Shown in pieces: positions 10,728-22,714 of a stretch of 64,000 bases of DNA. The translations under genes and the position numbers were made by a program. The stretch spans positions 82,501-146,500 of the forward strand of contig NW_027195541.1 in the NCBI RefSeq assembly GCF_038502225.1, written 5' to 3'. The notes beneath the pieces are model-generated. The model was given only the letters and a program-made list of their open reading frames with translations, was not told the origin of the DNA and searched no databases. The number at the start of each line of letters is the position of its first letter. Within the stretch, counting starts at the first letter, position 1. The DNA comes from Cherax quadricarinatus. Lineage: Eukaryota > Arthropoda > Malacostraca > Decapoda > Parastacidae.

Positions 10728-11915
10728 ATGTCTCAAGTCTTCTCAAGCGATGCCTCAGCACATGCTGCTAGTACAACCATTGATGCATCAGTTCACAAAA
10801 CGAGTAATCCTTTATCAAATAATAGACACACTCAGACTTCTAGCCTGCATAATTTCAGTCGTGATCCATATGATGCTATGCCATTGTTCAATGGTAATCC
10901 AGACAATCTATAAGGTTGGTTTATCGCTGTTCGAGCCAGAGCTAATGCTTCAGTTGTTGGTCCTCCATCTGAGAGTTGTTTAATCAGTATCGGAAAGGAG
11001 AGTCTAGTCCATTCTCCAGCCGCCTCACATGTATTCAACTTAATTCGTATGAAGGACTTTCAAGACCTAACCAGGTGGCAAGATTATGAACAGTTAATTC
11101 GTAACTATCTTGAACCGGTGCGATAAACCGATCCTTTTGTCGTTCTCAAAGAATTAGTGTGTACAGCTCCGAGGCCAGAGAAGTCATTAGCTGAGTTTGC
11201 CCTTCGTCTTAATAACCTAATGTCCTCATTCGTTAAAGCAGGTCAAAATTCCAAGTACCTTAAAGATAACGATAAACCAGCCCTTGAAGGGTTTGCTAAA
11301 TTAGCAGCATTCGGAGTTATCAAACAACTAATGCCACTGACACCTATGTATGTGTACAATTCAAGTCCTCTAGATGCTACTATGGGACCGCTCGCAGCTC
11401 TCATCCATGTACGTAATTTGTGTCCCGAGGGAACCTTCCCTTATCGTAAGTCTACGCCACCCACTTTGTCTACTCCTGTACTTCCTCTAGTTTGTGCTAC
11501 TACCAAAACTCCCAACCTTAATCACTCGTGTCTATCATCCAAAGCTAGTGTTAAGAGCCATCATTCCCGTAGCACCCGTAGTATGTACAGTACCCACAGT
11601 CAAAGAACTTGCTACAATTGTGGTTTCCATGGCCATATTGCAATTAATTGTCCTGATAGTCACCCTATGAGGCGTCGTACTGATGATGAGTACCAGTCAG
11701 ATCTTCCCTACTGTACTTATCATAGAATACATGGACATGACACATCTGAGTGCAATGCTCTCTACAACCTGCAGTACTCTAGATTTTTCCGTGGCCATTC
11801 CAACCGCAGAGCCAGGAGAGGAGACATACGTCGTGGTTCTCAAACTAACCAGAACCAGGCTCATTCTTCCAATTCGGGGGAATCCGAGTGCCCCAGTCTA
11901 CTCGTCCAGTCGTGA
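10728..11915 (+). pseudogene. Gag of the gypsy element
   Basis: Frame 3 starts with MSQVFSSDASAHA and is interrupted by two stops (10911-10913 and near 11124); the rest (11157-11915) is open. The C-terminal nucleocapsid part has a classical CCHC knuckle, CYNCGFHGHIAINC (C-x2-C-x4-H-x4-C), and a second variant one, CTYHRIHGHDTSEC (C-x2-H-x4-H-x4-C), followed by an Arg-rich tail. The role would be RNA packaging and capsid formation. The frame overlaps the protease frame, which is -1 relative to gag and open from 11849. This suggests translation of pol by -1 frameshifting, but I see no clean slippery heptamer (only a G5 run at 11876-11880). Confidence 0.8.
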
Positions 11916-13300
11916 CAGTAGGTGATAATGAGTACACAATCCCAGTTCAAAATTCCTATGAAGCCTTAGCCAGCCTTGAGAATGACAACCCTGCTGCTGA
12001 GGTTGCTTCACATGTCTCTGACGTAGAGGAATTTGGGGATGAAATAGAAAATGCCTTCTCCGATGACAACCCACCTTTCTGTTTGCACATAACTCCTAAC
12101 GAAACGATAGGTCCTTTAGTACAAGCTTCTATCCATAATGCGCCCGTTCATGTGTTCATGGACTCTGGTGCGTAAGTTAATATCATCAGGTCTAGCTTGT
12201 GTAAAGAGAAGCAGTTATGCCATGTCCTCCTCATTGAACCAACTACTGTAACCTCCCTTAGTGGAGTAGCTGGTTCCCTTCTGCGTGACCGAGGTCAGAC
12301 TTCGCTCACCTTTACTATCCAAGGTAGAGACTTTACTGCTGCTTTTCTTGTTGTCGACCAGATTACTTTCCCTGGTGACCTTCTACTGAGATTTGCTTCC
12401 ATGCGAGACTTACGCATTGTGCTCGACCCTTACCGATGGCATGCCCAAATTGACGACTTGATCATTCCATATTGGGGTTACCAGCTTGGATCAGAAATCT
12501 GCCATACTGCCACAGAGTACGATGTACGGATTAAGTCCTTACAAGCCAATACATTTTCCAGTAGCGTACCCAAGCGGTCAGGCACTAGTAACTCTGTCAC
12601 TCCCATCTGTGCTCCACCTACACCTTCAGACATGCAAGATAGTGTATTGCCTCAAGTGTCCGAGGACACTCAGACTGCCTTGAGTGCTCAGCCTATCTCT
12701 GCAATGCCTGCTAGTCCAAGTAGTAGTTTCTCCACAGGGGATGCCTTGTCGGAAAACGATTACTTGAAACTAGTAATGCCATCTCTTGTTGATGTCAAAT
12801 GGCGTCTGCAGAAAGATGTCTCTGTTGTGGCTAGTGCTCTCACTAGAGTGTCTGTTGTTGTTCCTAATGTTCCAGATGGTGATAACGTCCTAGTTGACAG
12901 TGATTCCTGCAAGGTCAAGGGTTTTTTTGTTGAACCTTCCCTACACGTTGTAAGAGACAGTAAGATCCATTTATTCCTTGCTAACACTTCGGGTCACAGT
13001 GTTCGTCTCAGAGCAAATACCAATCTCGTTGACCTGGTTCACTATCCTTACCCTGTTCAAGTACAGGATGACGTGCCACCTGACCAGTGGGTCAGTGTTA
13101 TTTCAAAAGGGGAGACCTCATCCACTCCACTGGATCAATTCATTCCACCAGTTGAGGAGAAAGACTTAGCTCCCACTGATTTCCCAGACAAAGTCAACCA
13201 TTTGTTGACGCTGTTGAACAAACATCGTAGAGCCATTGCCTTACCAGGCGAGAAGATGGGTATAACGAACTTATTGTCACATCATATTCCACTATTCCTA
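11849..13300 (+). pseudogene. Protease region of gypsy pol
   Basis: Frame 2 is open from 11849 and carries the aspartic protease active site FMDSGA at about 12157-12174. A TAA follows the Ala directly at 12173-12175. The frame reopens with VNIIRSSL, as expected after DSGA in retroelement proteases. The long stretch to about 13300 contains a Ser/Pro-rich spacer (about 12540-12740) before RT. At about 13285-13300 the coding frame moves from 2 to 1 by a small indel. The protease would mature Gag-Pol. Inactive as it stands. Confidence 0.78.
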
Positions 13301-14537
13301 TCTATATACCTGCGTACAGAATGCCTCATTCCCAAGTTGCTGTCGCAGAACAACTGATCAATCAAATGCTCGATGATGGAGTTATTGCACATAGTAATTC
13401 ACCCTGGAATGCGCCCTTAATCCTAGTGCCTAAGAAGGATGGTACTTGGCGCTCGGTGATTGGCTTTAGGAAGTTAAATGCGAAAACTATTCCAGATCGC
13501 TTCCCACTTCTTGTACTAGGTGATCTTTTACACAATATCGGAGATAACAAAGTCTTCTCGACCCTGGACTTGTTACAAGGGTCTTGGCAAGTCTCTCATC
13601 ACGAGGACAGCCAAGAGTTATCTGCATTCTCCACTCCCACAGGTCATTATCACTTCCTTTGAATGGCTTTTGGATTACGATCCTCTCCTATCATGTTCTC
13701 TAGACTCATGACCAATATCTTTAGAGGTCTTATAGGTAAAGCACTTATGGTGTACTTAGATGACGTAATTGTCATGTCCGAAGATGTGGATACACACCTG
13801 AAAAGACTTGATATAGTACTTGGTAAGCTTGAAGAAGCCAATTTAAAGATCAAACTGCCCAAATGTCAATTTTTCAGATCAGAAATTTTCTTGGTCACAT
13901 AGTCACTCCTATAGGGGTTACGACTGATCAAAGTAAGGTAACGGCAGTACTAAATTTTCCATCCCCCAAAACTGCTGATGCTGTAAGATCCTCTGTGGGT
14001 CTAGCATGTTTCTACAGATCTTTCATTGCTAATTTTTCTTCAATAGCAGCTCCTCTAACTGAATTGCTTAAGAAAGATACTCCTTTCGTTTGGACCTTCC
14101 ATCAAGAAAGAGCATTCCAGACACTAAAAGAAAAGCTAATGTCTGCTCCCATTTTGAAATTCCCAGATTATTCTAAGCCTTTCTATCTAACAACTGATGC
14201 TAATTCAATTGGCATAGGTGCCATACTAGCACAGAAGACTGGTGGCAAGTACAACGCAGTTGCATTTGCTAGTAGAGTCCTTACGAAGGCTGAACATAAT
14301 TATACAGTAATGGAGCAAGAAGCTTTAGCAATAGTATGGTCTTTGAAGCACTTCCGAGACATTATTTACCAGTATGCTGTTCATGTCTTGACAGACCATG
14401 CACCACTGATACCTTTATTCCAGAACAAACAACCTACTGGAAGGTTAGCCAGATGGACCTTGACTATCCAAGAGTTCAATCCCACTTTTGAACATTTACC
14501 TGGCAAGTCAAACATAGTCGCAGATGCTTTATCGTGA
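13289..14537 (+). pseudogene. Reverse transcriptase-RNase H of gypsy pol
   Basis: RT: SPWNAPLILVPKKDG, RKLNAKT, STLDLLQGSWQV, and YLDD (VYLDDVIV at about 13750). There is a TGA at 13660-13662 where the family has a residue before MAFGL, and a frame change at about 13885 (frame 1 to 3) just before FLGHIV. RNase H: TTDANSIGIGAIL, MEQEALAIVWSLKHF, LTDHAPLI, NIVADALS, so all four acidic positions are kept. The closing TGA at 14535-14537 sits where ADALSR would have Arg, which is what a CGA-to-TGA (CpG) change would give. Three breaks in otherwise well-kept motifs indicate recent death. Confidence 0.88.
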
Positions 14538-16117
14538 CACATTAGTGTAGTTACTGCAGATCCTCCATTTACTGCAGAGGATGTAAAGAATACCCAAAGA
14601 ACAGATCCCATGTGGTCTGGTGTGATTCGATTCCTGCTCCAGGAAGATCTTATTCTGACTGTGAAGCCACCAGCACCCATTAGTGACTTCGTAATGAGCC
14701 AAAAATTACTGTATCGAACAGCCGAATTGGGTACTCCAAGCAGAAGAGTTTACCAGTTAGTAATTCCACAGTCACTAGTGAATGTAGCTCTACAGCTAGT
14801 TCATGATGCACCAGGTGTTGCACACCCTGGTATGGATCGTTCTGTGAAACAAGCCAGAATGAAGTACTTTTGGCCATGTATGGCAACTGACATTTCAGAG
14901 TATGTTAAGAAATGTAGTGTTGGTATGCAACATAAAGGAAATGTCAATGGTCCTAATCCAATCCAAGTGTATCCAACCACTGGCGAATCGTGGGAAAGAG
15001 TTGCCCTTGTTTTGTTAACCAATTTTAATGTTCCCTCCAAGGCAACAAACATCTGTGTGTTATGGTAGACCATTTCACCAGATATTGTGAGTTAGTTCCT
15101 ATTGCAGATAAGACTGCTGAGACAGTAGCTAAAGCGTTTAAAGAACGCATTATCTGCAGGCATACCACCCCTAAGTCCTTAGTAACAGATAATGGAGGTG
15201 AATTCTGTAATGAGATTCTTGAAAATTTGTGTACTTTGTACAAGATCTCTAAATCCACCATTGTTCCTCATCATCCTGCCAGCAATGGGTTAGCAGAACG
15301 AACCAATAAGAAAGTACTTGATGTCTTGAGAGCCACTATCAACCCCAATAGTGAAACTTGGGATGAAGTTATACCAGATGTTCAATGTGCCATAAATTCT
15401 GCTTACAATGCTTCCATAGGTGATACTCCACATTATGCATTGCATGGTGTAGACAAGCGTTTACCCTATGAGTTGTTATATTCCACTCCGAAACCCAATT
15501 ACAACCCTGATGATTTCATAGCAACTCATACCAGCATAGCTCAGAATGTTTTTAGAATCCGTGAAACACTTCATAAATCAACAGCAGAATTTACTAGAGT
15601 AACTAATAGCCGTGCTAAGCCGTCAAAAGTCAAAGTAGGTTCGAGAGCAATGCTGATAAATTTCAACAAAACATCCGCAATGCCTAAGCTCGATTAAAAG
15701 TTTGTTGGCCCTTATCGAGTTGTAGAGCATATCTCTGGCAATAAGTATAAGGTTAGAGAAATTAGTACTGGTAAGTACAAAGAATCGCATTTAGATCATA
15801 TGAAATTAGTATGTGATGTTGATGATATTGCTACCCAGACTAATGTGACAGATGCTGAAAATCCTCTCGACTCTGTACCCTCTACCTCAAATACTCAGTC
15901 AGATATTCAACCTGAATGTCGTTACTCCTTGCGTACTCGACAAGTAATGAGAAACTCACAAGTATCTTTTGTAGATACTCATTCAAATCTCCCTCAGTCA
16001 AGGCATGTGTTAGCCATTGCAGAGGAATTCGATCCTCCCAGAGATGATAACCATTCTGCATATGTAAACCTCACCCTCGTAGAATTGGGTTTAAATGTAC
16101 ATAGTCTGTATAATTAG
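14538..16117 (+). pseudogene. Integrase of gypsy pol
   Basis: Zinc-finger region: HDAPGVAHPG supplies both His, but the second Cys of the CxxC is Gly (KCSVGMQH at about 14912-14935). Catalytic core: the first Asp is replaced by Val (VALVLLTNF, about 15001-15027), while the second Asp (VTDNGGEF) and Glu (NGLAERTNK) are present. Frame changes from 3 to 2 near 15062. A TAA at 15695-15697 precedes KFVGPYRVV, the GPY/F module. The C-terminal region ends at 16117. With a lost Zn ligand, a lost catalytic Asp, a frameshift and a stop, it cannot be functional. Confidence 0.87.
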
Positions 16118-16269
16118 TTGTCCGAGATGATGGAAATTGTCAACTGTTTGTTATTAACTGATCATTTTTTTCAGAATTTTTTTTTTTCGTGTTCACATTC
16201 CCTCCATATTCTGAGAATTTGACAGTAATGATCTGAGTGCACCAGATGCCTTTGCTGTTAATTTCACCT

Positions 16270-16338
<69 letters not shown>

Positions 16339-16620
16339 TTCCTCAGAATCCGTAGAGTGCATGAATACAGATCGATCGATCAATTCCATCCCATATTGTA
16401 CCATGATTTGTTCTTATAGTTTGTAATGCAGTACGTTAAAAGTGATTACGTTAACACCCATTACGTAAAACTCATTTTGCTAACATCCAGTATGATACCA
16501 TCCATTAGTTCTAAGTTATATATGAATTTGTTATTGTATAGAATCAGCCCAGAACCACCTGCCTGTTCAGCCTATATCATAGTAGTGTATGTCGAGACGA
16601 CATACATAACATGACCGAGC
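16118..16620 (+). other. 3' untranslated region of gypsy element with (AT)n
   Basis: No ORF of note. A long (AT)n tract spans about 16272-16334. The bases before the 3' LTR (GACCGAGC) are not a clear polypurine tract. Repeated ATTACGTTAAC/ATTACGTAAAAC words occur at 16430-16475. Confidence 0.7.
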
Positions 16621-16909
16621 TGTCAGCATAGTTGCTGATCCCCTTATATGTGTTGTATAGTGTATCATAGTACCATCCATGTGCTTTATATAGAAGATCC
16701 CTAGGCCAAGTGACTGTATGACGTCACGGGATACAGCATGAGTCAGTGAGACAAGCTGCCTCCCTCTCAGTCGATGCATAGGCATAGAAGAAGGCAGAAC
16801 ACGGCAGGCTGGGCTCCATCTCCCATTACCACAGTCTGACAATATAGCATTACCACCCAACAAGTGAGTTTACCTTATCCATCAATCTCCTACCGAACCT
16901 CACACGACA
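16621..16909 (+). repeat. 3' LTR of gypsy element
   Basis: 289 bp, the same length as the 5' LTR. About 11 mismatches counted by eye, no indel. Same TG...CA ends; CRE at 16719-16726 and AP-1 type motif at 16739-16745. Confidence 0.93.
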
Positions 16910-17224
16910 AAAATTAGTAAAGTCTTCATCACTTAAGGCACCTGTAAATTCCTTCGCTTTTCTGTATAATGCTGTATGAACCAGTGCTACCCAATGCTAG
17001 AATGGCCATCGCAAAACTAGAGCCTGATTTTTTAAAAACTCGAGAAATTGCTCAGGCTCAGAATCAGAAAACCGAGGTACTAGCTACACTTATTTATGAA
17101 CACTTAAATTGTCATCCATAGTAAATGCACATTGCTCCTTGATATTCTCAACCGCTAACAAAGCTACTTCTCCCGAGACAACCCACCTGTTTCCCCACTT
17201 GAATGTTGGTTCTGTTTCTCCGGT

Positions 17225-17670
17225 GTTTGTCCTCCCCCATTACGAAAGAACTGAAGCGAGGATCGGCGATGAATAGCTCCCATAACAGCAGAAATCTCAA
17301 GTTGGAACACCATGTAACTACATGGTGTTCCAACTACATGTGTTGCGTATGCTCTCACGAAGCTGTGCAACAGTAAGAGTTCATTGGTGCTCTATACCAA
17401 TAGAAAGAGCAATAAGTCAGCATCGTTGTAGAGATAGCCTGGATAAGTTTTGCAAGGAATGTTCAGTCACCAATCGCCTGACATGTATCATTGCTTAACC
17501 AGTAAACCAAACACAGAATAAAATACACGGAACTCAACACGAAGCATTAGCCTACAACATCACACGTTTAACTCCAGTAACATAGCATTCCAACCTGAGA
17601 TTTCTGCTGATATGTGGGCAATTCATCTCTGATCCCACTTCGGTTCCTTCGTAATAGGGGAGGACATGCT
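17225..17670. repeat. Large inverted repeat (foldback remnant)
   Basis: The segment 17225-17310 is the approximate reverse complement of 17587-17670: both contain GAGATTTCTGCTG with a CCTCCCCCATTACGAA-like partner. The arms are about 85 bp and clearly diverged. A smaller, near-perfect palindrome lies at the inner edge of the left arm. Probably a degenerate foldback DNA element. No transposase seen. Confidence 0.6.
17301..17334. repeat. Perfect 16-bp palindrome
   Basis: GTTGGAACACCATGTA and its exact complement are separated by AC. It looks like a local snap-back duplication of the left arm end of the surrounding inverted repeat. Confidence 0.9.
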
Positions 17671-17879
17671 CCTACATTACAAACACAGGCGTAATCTAGT
17701 GGTCTATACACCTGGCTGCTGCACAATGAACATGGTAGGAACGAGCAAAAACGCAGCAGAGCAAATACTTATATTTCCTTCAACAAATAGTATGCAGGTA
17801 TGTAGAATATATGCAGAAGATATGTGCAATAAGGCAAATTGCAAGCAAGAGACACAGTGAGAACCATTGCCACCAGCCT

Positions 17880-18345
17880 TGGAGGTAAGTCTGCCAAAGT
17901 TGATTTACAAGTGTCCCACATCGCTTCACAACTTTGGGGGGCTTCCTTGTCATTGGCTAAGTGAACCAGGGCAGTAGCATAATGATGTGGCCCCTACTCA
18001 TTATATCCCTACTACCTGGTTTGCTGGCTGAGAGCCCTAATAGCCAGGATTAAGCATTCCTCCATGGTTAGTGTATCACCATACAGCAAATTGCTAATGG
18101 AACCGCCTTTTCTTTGAATCATCCAACACATTAGGTAGTGTTCGACCCAAAATAACTTTCAAGTCAGCAACAACTTTAAAGCAATATAGCAGACAGTGGG
18201 GCTAGCGTAGCTAAGTCTGGCAAATTTGATTCACAAGTGTTCCACATCGCTTCACAACTTTGTCATTGGTTGGTTGAACCAAGGTACTAGCATAATGATG
18301 TGGCCCCTACTTGGAATAATCTTATCACTTGGTTCGCTGGCCGGG
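17880..18345. repeat. Diverged direct repeat, two units
   Basis: 17880-18030 and 18207-18345 align: both carry CACATCGCTTCACAACTTTG, then GCATAATGATGTGGCCCCTA. No coding sense. The sequence between and the flanks (16910-17224, 17671-17879) show no gene. Confidence 0.7.
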
Positions 18346-19285
18346 AGGCATAACTATGTGGGGATGTATCATACTCTTAGCATACCACAGGTGTGTTGTG
18401 AAGGATGTGTGTGATGACAAGTAGTAAATGATCTGTTAAATTCGCGTTGTAAAGTATGAGTGATGGATCTGTGTGATGGTGAGTTAAGATTGATAAGTTT
18501 GATGGTGAGTTAAAATGGATTTGTGTGATGGTGAATTAAGTGCGATGGTGAGTTGTGAAAGTTATGTGTGACGGTGTAAAGAATACTATTATAGACACTC
18601 AGGGAAGTGGTGTAGTAACTGTGGACGGTAGTTAGGTTTTTATTAGTAGACATTAACGCATATTATCATTATTTTGTAAATTTTTATTAGAGAGCGCGTC
18701 GAAATCAATGTTTTGAGTTTCCTGAGTTAAATCCATCTTACCTGTTATAGAATATGAAACTCAAAAATATTTAATTAATTTCACTAAACATTCAGAGACA
18801 GAAAGTCTAGTGATTCGATTCAAGATTCGTCAAATAGGAAGAAAGGCTAATGGAATACAATTTTACGACAAGAAATAAACAGTTAAGACATGAGCACGAC
18901 GTAGAAGATATTCACAACCTCCAGATATGTCAAGACGGTAACAAGGAGAACAGTGAATTTAAATATGCAGATAAGTTCCTCTTCAGACTGTGGGTGGTAT
19001 TAAAATGGAGCAAACACAATTAGAAACCTGTCGATGTATATTCCACACGCAGTTTTAAGAGCAGTTATGATAGGTTCTATGGCAATAAGTAAAACAATAA
19101 CGTAATTCTTTGATGTATAACTGAGATGCAGTGCATAACACCAAGTCTCAACCCCCGTAACCACACATAGCTGACTCCAACTTAATGATTAAAAAAAGAA
19201 TAATTTTTCATTTATGTTGTTAATCATTTTATTAAGCAAACATAAACATGATTAAATATTAAGAAACATTGACTGCTTGTGAACG
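18346..19285. other. Intergenic, no gene recognised
   Basis: At 18465-18575 there is a loose repetition of GTGTGATGGTGAGTTAA. The rest is AT-rich DNA with short ORFs only. Confidence 0.6.
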
Positions 19286-19289
19286 TTGA

Positions 19290-19579
19290 TGAAGAGTGGC
19301 AGTGTGTAGGGAAGAGTGGCAGTGTGTAGGGAAGAGTGGCAGTGTGTAGGTAAGATTGGCAGTGTGTAGGGAAGAGTGGCAGTGTGTAGGGAAGAGTGGC
19401 AGTGTGTAGGGAAGAGTGGCAGTGTGTAGGGAAGAGTGGCAGTGTGTAGGGAAGAGTGGCAGTGTGTAGGGAAGAGTGGCAGTGTGTAGGGAAGAGTGGC
19501 AGTGTGTAGGGAAGAGTGGCAGTGTGTAGGGAAGAGTGGCAGTGTGTAGGGAGGAGTGGCAGTGTGTAGGGAGGAGTGG
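19290..19579. repeat. 20-bp minisatellite
   Basis: About 14.5 copies of GAAGAGTGGCAGTGTGTAGG in register, with few variants (TAAGATT in one unit, GGGAGGAG at the end). Frames across it on the minus strand are repeat-driven, not genes. Confidence 0.95.
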
Positions 19580-20104
19580 AGCAACACGTAACTGCTACTA
19601 AACAGGTCACGCAGCCACCAGGTAAGGTGTTTCATGGTCTCTAGTAACTGTGTTACAGTCCTGCAGAACTAGTTTATGCTCTTAGTTAAGGCTAAGCCAA
19701 AATTACTGGAAAAAATATACTTTATAATGATCTCTGATTACTTATTGCACACCATTAATTAAATCACTATTGAGAATGTACAAGGATTGTCAAAACAAAT
19801 AATTCAATTGTTTATTTAAACAGTAACTGTAATTTAATAATTAAAAATAAAGAATCAGTTGTCCCAATATATGTATCAGGTGATGGGCTAAAAGTCTGAG
19901 TGGATGAATCTTTCACCTTGATAAAGTATTCAAACCATCCACCGAACTTTCCCTTGAAAAGGCAGGTTGCTACAGCATATACAACCCTCACAAGACTTTC
20001 TTATGCAGTTTACCGCCATTAAACGCCACTGTGGATTGTACTTACAGCTCACGAAGATAACTATAAGATTCGTGTTTGTAGTTTGTGGGTTTAATGAATA
20101 AATG
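19580..20104. other. Intergenic, no gene recognised
   Basis: Directly follows the minisatellite with GAGCAACACGTAACTGCT, a sequence echoed at about 20190. Otherwise AT-rich and without features. Confidence 0.55.
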
Positions 20105-20250
20105 TATACTGGGACCAGGCGACAAGATGTATACCTTTGTGATGAGTGGCACTGTGTAACAAACAGTGGCACTGTGTAACAAACAGTGAAGCAACACGTT
20201 GTTACTGCTGAGCAGGTCATGCATATATCACGAAACACCAGTTTTGTACA
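20105..20250. repeat. Low-copy relative of the 20-bp minisatellite
   Basis: AGTGGCACTGTGTAACAAAC occurs twice (about 20152-20191), followed by AGCAACACGTTGTTACTGCT and CAGGTCATGCA, matching the right flank of the 19.3-kb array. Its left flank has CAAGATGTATACCT, which also begins the 22.7-kb array. Confidence 0.65.
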
Positions 20251-21675
20251 CCGAGATATATCCGATGTAGATCAAAAACCAAACATTCTTACCAGAGGAA
20301 AGAAATGTAAATGTGATAAAAAGCCATACAGGAATTACAAAAAAAAAATCTTTATGAAAAATATTTGCACATTTGAAAACTCTTCTAGTTTTGGTTCACT
20401 TCCCACAGGAGGTTCGTGTATCGATGACAAAAATATGAGTGATGTTATGAAGGACCAGAATATATCAAAACTCAGTAATACCTAACAACAGGAGAGTAGA
20501 TGATCCAAATCATATATCTAAAACATGCAAAAATCCTTCAGAATTCGAAAATAAAATAACACAGGACTTTAACACATGCTGTCCCTGGGCCCTGATCTAT
20601 GCCTTGGGTATCTGCGCCCTGATCTATGCCTCAGGCATCTGCAGGCATGGTATATCTGGTAAAACAGGTGAGACATACACCTCTGACCATCCCAAAAAAT
20701 GCCACGCCCACATGACAGCAGGAGGTGCAACTCCCCTTTCTGTAACTTATTTCACCCTGAAATGTCTCACTCGTCACTCCATGAAAGAAAATGCAACAGC
20801 GTATACTGCCAGGCACATCATCTAAAGGGGACAAGAAGACAGACCAGCCACACTATGGGAAATTAAAGAGGGGAGCCATAACCTCTCCCTAGATGTTGCA
20901 CACGTGCTTAAATTTTCATATTGTCGGTATTGTATATCATTTATGAACAATGGTGTCAGTGAATTATATTAAAAAATACATCACAAAAAAGACTGGCAAG
21001 AAATGACAGGAGCAGAGGCATCGTCATTGGTCTCCACTCCAGAACAACAGATATTAGAGCCAGCAAATAAAAAAAACTGTATAAAGAGTTCTAGATTCTA
21101 TGTTCAGTACATCTGTAATTTACCAAATCCTTATTCATAAATATTCCTGAATGCATGTTCAATAATAATTACGAGAGATATTTTGTAAGTACAGTCATGG
21201 ACAATATCCTAGGAAAGTAGGAGTCCATAAACCATCATAATACACACAAAAATCAAAGTCCAACCTTCATCATAAATTGTACAAAGCAAATTATGTGTCC
21301 ATAAATCCTCACAGGTTCAGTGTCCAGGGATAATAAAAATAATTATGTACAACACTTCCCTGAGACATCATTTTGTTGTCAACTCAGACATTACAACCTA
21401 AGACACAAGATGATCAATATGAATGGTTTGGTTCCCTCTACCATCTCAGCATGAAAGATTTATTTCCCTACTAACACAGCCGCGGAACTCACGAGCAACT
21501 CACGAATATTTCCACACAAGACCAGTTAAAACAAAGTGGAAATAATATTCAGAAACTATGTCTGTGTTTCATTTACCGTTTTTAATGAAGATAAAGATTC
21601 ATAACAACACAAAACCCTTTGTACACCAAATGATATAACGAATAAGTAAAGAAATAGTACTGGAGGCCTCTAATT
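20251..21675. other. Intergenic; short ORF and small duplication
   Basis: A Lys/Asn-rich frame at 20186-20485 has no family features and overlaps repeat sequence; I do not call it a gene. GCCCTGATCTATGCCT occurs twice at 20587-20632. The rest is AT-rich. Confidence 0.5.
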
Positions 21676-21806
21676 ATTTTTTTTATTAACACATCGGCCC
21701 TTTCCCACCAAGGCAGGGTGACCAGAAAAAGAAAAACTTTCATTATTCACTCCATCACTGTTTTGCCAGAGGCATGCTTACACTATAGTTATGAGACTGC
21801 AACCCG
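21676..21806 (-). mobile_element. 3' end fragment of the RTE-like LINE
   Basis: Matches the last about 130 bp of the LINE at 7440-7566 in reverse: CCCACCAAGGCAGGGTG, then GAAAAAGAAAAACTTTCA, then the 3' end of the coding region. A 5'-truncated insertion, more diverged than copies 1 and 2. Confidence 0.85.
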
Positions 21807-21974
21807 TAGGGTCAAATAAAGCCGGGGGACTAGGAGGAATGGGAAGGAGAGAACATGTCGAAATCCTTGGATCAAGGAAGCTCTTTTTATGGTGAGGCGA
21901 ACCTCACTGATAATGAAAATGTGAAATGTTGTTAGAAGGCGTCGACCATGTTTGTAGAGATCAAGATGGACGCT

Positions 21975-22155
21975 CACTACCGGCACTGTGTCAACACAAG
22001 TGTGTGCTCACCACCAACACTGTGTCAACACAAGTGTATGCTCACCACCAACACTGTGTCAACACAAGTGTGTGCTCACCACCAACACTGTGTCAACTCA
22101 AGTGTGTGCTCACCATGGACAGTGTCAACATAAGTGTGTGCACGCCCAACACACT
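21975..22155. repeat. 34-bp minisatellite
   Basis: About five units containing CACTGTGTCAACACAAGTGT. Period 34 measured between successive TGTGTC words. As 34 is not a multiple of three, ORFs appear in all three frames; none is a gene. Confidence 0.92.
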
Positions 22156-22366
22156 CTCCCAAGCTCAAAGAATTATTGACTTAATGTCAGTGAGTAGTAA
22201 GTCAAGCTAAACTGCTCGTTACCATCAATAGTTCACCTTCCTTACACACAAATATATTAAGACGACAAAGTATACTTAATAAATGATTATAAGAAAACGT
22301 AATTATTCTAACATACCTGGACTCATAATGAAACTAGGTATGTTAGACCAGGCCTCATAATGAGAC

Positions 22367-22436
<70 letters not shown>

Positions 22437-22478
22437 AAGAAGAAGAAGAAGAAGAAGAAGAAGAAGAAGAAGAAGAGG
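22367..22478. repeat. Compound (AAT)n-(AAG)n microsatellite
   Basis: (AAT)n to about 22407, then (AAG)n to about 22476. Frames of poly-Ile, poly-Arg or poly-Leu over it are artefacts. Confidence 0.97.
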
Positions 22479-22714
22479 AAGAAAAATAGCAGAAACAACA
22501 AAAATAATCATCACTAAATATATTCAGTATACAAAATATTTAAGCTTATTACCATTAATTAGTTATCACTAAAGATAAAAATACTTATAAGAATGATAAT
22601 AATTACTTAAGATATGAGAAGAAAATATCAGAGAAACATTGAAATGACAAGAGAAACTTAGAAATTGGTCCTAAATGACTTAAAAAATGAAAGAAAATAC
22701 ATCTGTTTTGAGGC

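Larger units (their letters stand above)
8043..16909 (+). mobile_element. LTR-complete gypsy retrotransposon
   Basis: Two 289-bp LTRs (8043-8331, 16621-16909), both TG...CA, bracket an 8.3-kb interior. The flanks share AAAA (8039-8042, 16910-16913), a plausible 4-bp target duplication. By eye the LTRs differ at about 11 positions, so insertion is not ancient. Internal order: primer site, long leader, gag, protease, RT, RNase H, integrase, 3' region. No env-like frame is seen. All coding parts are broken, so it is non-autonomous now. Confidence 0.92.

Noticed and set aside
11849..11915. A defined -1 frameshift site between gag and pol
   Set aside because: The frames overlap with the right offset, but no standard slippery heptamer was found.
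8043..16909. An endogenous retrovirus with env
   Set aside because: No env-like frame, signal peptide or transmembrane segment follows integrase; the element is best described as a gypsy retrotransposon.
19224..19635. Repeat proteins on the minus strand at 19.2-19.6 kb
   Set aside because: Product of the 20-bp minisatellite, shifting frame each unit; two frames give the same repeat.
20186..20485. 99-codon Lys/Asn-rich ORF
   Set aside because: AT-rich composition explains it; no motif, and its start lies in a repeat.
22323..22572. Poly-Leu/poly-Ile or poly-Arg proteins
   Set aside because: Frames of the AAT/AAG microsatellite.
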